A DNA stretch of 5,926 nt from Chloroflexota bacterium. Its GTDB lineage: Bacteria > Chloroflexota > Limnocylindria > Limnocylindrales > CSP1-4. The stretch lies in contig JAJYJR010000389.1 in NCBI GenBank assembly GCA_021789355.1, forward strand, positions 1 to 5,926, read 5' to 3'. The notes below the pieces were generated by a model that had not been told where the DNA came from, ran no database searches, and saw only the letters and a program-made list of their open reading frames with translations. The position numbers and the translations under genes are program-made. Below, one piece after another: positions 5,334-5,926 of the stretch (within the stretch, counting starts at the first letter, position 1; each line of letters opens with the position of its first letter).

Positions 5334-5664
5334 ATGGGACGCCCGGCGCCAGCGATCGGGCTGGCCAGACTCCCTTGTGTGGCCGATCTCGTCGCCGCCG
5401 CCGCGCTGACCGTCGCGGCCTGCCAGGGACCGGTGGCGCCGGCCAATGGGGTGGTCGAGGTGGCCAACCTGCTCGCACTACGCGCGCGCCTTCGCGCCCG
5501 GCGCCCAGCGGCTGACGATCAGCTCCGCCGCCAGCTCGAAGAGCGTCACGCTCGACGCGCCGTCATCGGGCCAGAGGGTCCTCCGGCTGGTGATCGAGCC
5601 GGACGGGCCGATCGTCGAGCCGACCGAGGCGCAGGTGCCCGCCAGTCCGTACTGCGGCGGGTAG
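5334..5664 (+). pseudogene. Small lipoprotein gene with an internal frameshift
   Basis: From ATG 5334 the first frame encodes a signal peptide with a hydrophobic core (ADLVAAAALTVAAC) and a lipobox Cys at 30, then QGPVAPANGVVEVANL. After about 5450-5490 that frame becomes Arg-rich with many A- or T-ending codons, although it stays open to 5900. The frame one base ahead reads RAFAPGAQRLTISSAASSKS and onward through VLRLVIEPDGPIVEPTEAQV to PASPYCGG and TAG 5662-5664, with nearly all codons ending in G or C. I infer one original lipoprotein of about 110 residues in which one base was gained or two lost. The mature domain would be a small beta-rich module with a terminal Cys. The alternative is that ATG 5446 starts a separate 72-residue protein, but that lacks a ribosome site and begins with an unlikely sequence. 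Function unknown. Confidence 0.55.
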
Positions 5665-5734
5665 CGGAGAACCACGAAGCCGCGCGACGGCCCACGTCGA
5701 TTCCGAACAGTGGCCGGGGGAGCCGCTGCCAGGG

Positions 5735-5759
5735 GGTCAGGACAGGCGCCTACCTGACC
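5735..5759. terminator. Inverted repeat between convergent genes, possible terminator
   Basis: GGTCAGG (5735-5741) and CCTGACC (5753-5759) pair perfectly around an 11-base loop that contains the stop codon of the minus-strand gene. It lies between two genes that converge, a common place for a two-way terminator. No T-run follows on either strand, so the call is tentative. Confidence 0.28.
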
Positions 5760-5926
5760 ACCGTCACGTCGAGCGTGTGCGCGCCGGCGCAGTGCCGGTC
5801 GAAGGGCTCCCACGACAGAGCTCCGGAAACCGTGAGCGAATCCCCCATCCGGATGCGGCTCCCGTCAGGTGTGCCAAGTCCGTATTCGTCCGCCACGTAG
5901 CCGGACGGCAGGTGCCGGAGCCAGTA
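5750..5926 (-). CDS. C-terminal end of an unrecognised secreted-type protein (partial)
   Basis: Reading the minus strand inward from the window edge gives 58 uninterrupted residues with GC-ending codons, ending at TAG (5752-5750). The start lies outside the window. The segment reads YWLRHLPSGYVADEYG, then TPDGSRIRMGDSLTVSGALS, then WEPFDRHCAGAHTLDVTVVR at the C-terminus. The pattern of a Gly-Asp turn, a valine/threonine strand and a final single-Cys strand looks like a small beta-barrel or beta-sandwich domain. This is in keeping with the lipoprotein-rich neighbourhood, though no signal peptide is visible here. It converges on the broken lipoprotein gene ending at 5664. I do not recognise the family. 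The other frames over this stretch have weaker codon bias and no plausible protein. Confidence 0.6.
   Translation of the reverse strand, partial: YWLRHLPSGYVADEYGLGTPDGSRIRMGDSLTVSGALSWEPFDRHCAGAHTLDVTVVR

Overview
This is a high-GC window whose codons strongly prefer G or C at the third position. It looks like a chromosomal accessory region. It contains several small lipoproteins and single-pass membrane proteins of unknown function, no recognisable housekeeping gene, no tRNA or rRNA, no CRISPR array and no transposase. The style (many short lipoproteins with a few conserved cysteines, an Asp-box lipoprotein, and a winged-helix/nucleotidyltransferase fusion) recalls uncultured Chloroflexota or Actinomycetota from soil or water. 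That guess comes from gene style only and is weak.

Positions 1-1393 (+) hold three tightly packed small envelope genes: a single-pass protein (3-434), a lipoprotein whose reading frame is broken (437-956), and another single-pass protein (953-1393). The third gene overlaps the end of the second by four bases, which shows that the second gene once continued past its present stop at 833. Positions 1518-2492 (+) encode an intact Asp-box (BNR) beta-propeller lipoprotein. Positions 2557-3300 (+) begin as a good ABC-transporter ATPase but lose homology after the D-loop. From about 3084 the sequence reads instead as remnants of a cysteine-containing zinc-ribbon-like protein spread over two other frames. 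No permease gene follows, so this locus looks like a rearrangement scar.

Positions 3318-3782 (-) encode an intact small lipoprotein. Divergent from it is the best-defined system in the window: a type VII MntA-HepT (MNT-HEPN) toxin-antitoxin pair. The antitoxin gene (4003-4833) carries an N-terminal winged-helix domain and an unassigned middle region in front of its nucleotidyltransferase domain. It overlaps the HepT toxin gene (4826-5158) by eight bases. A consensus -35, a 17-base spacer and a -10 place the predicted transcript start at or next to the ATG. A perfect inverted repeat with nine-base arms covers the -10 and ends on the first base of the start codon. This suggests a leaderless, self-repressed operon in which one polypeptide both AMPylates the toxin and represses the promoter.

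Positions 5334-5664 (+) hold a second lipoprotein whose frame shifts, and 5750-5926 (-) is the C-terminal end of a secreted-type protein cut off by the window edge. Together there are four reading-frame problems in 6 kb (near 785-885, 3075-3095, 3155-3175 and 5445-5490). Either the locus is decaying or the assembly carries indels, and sequence alone cannot decide between these.
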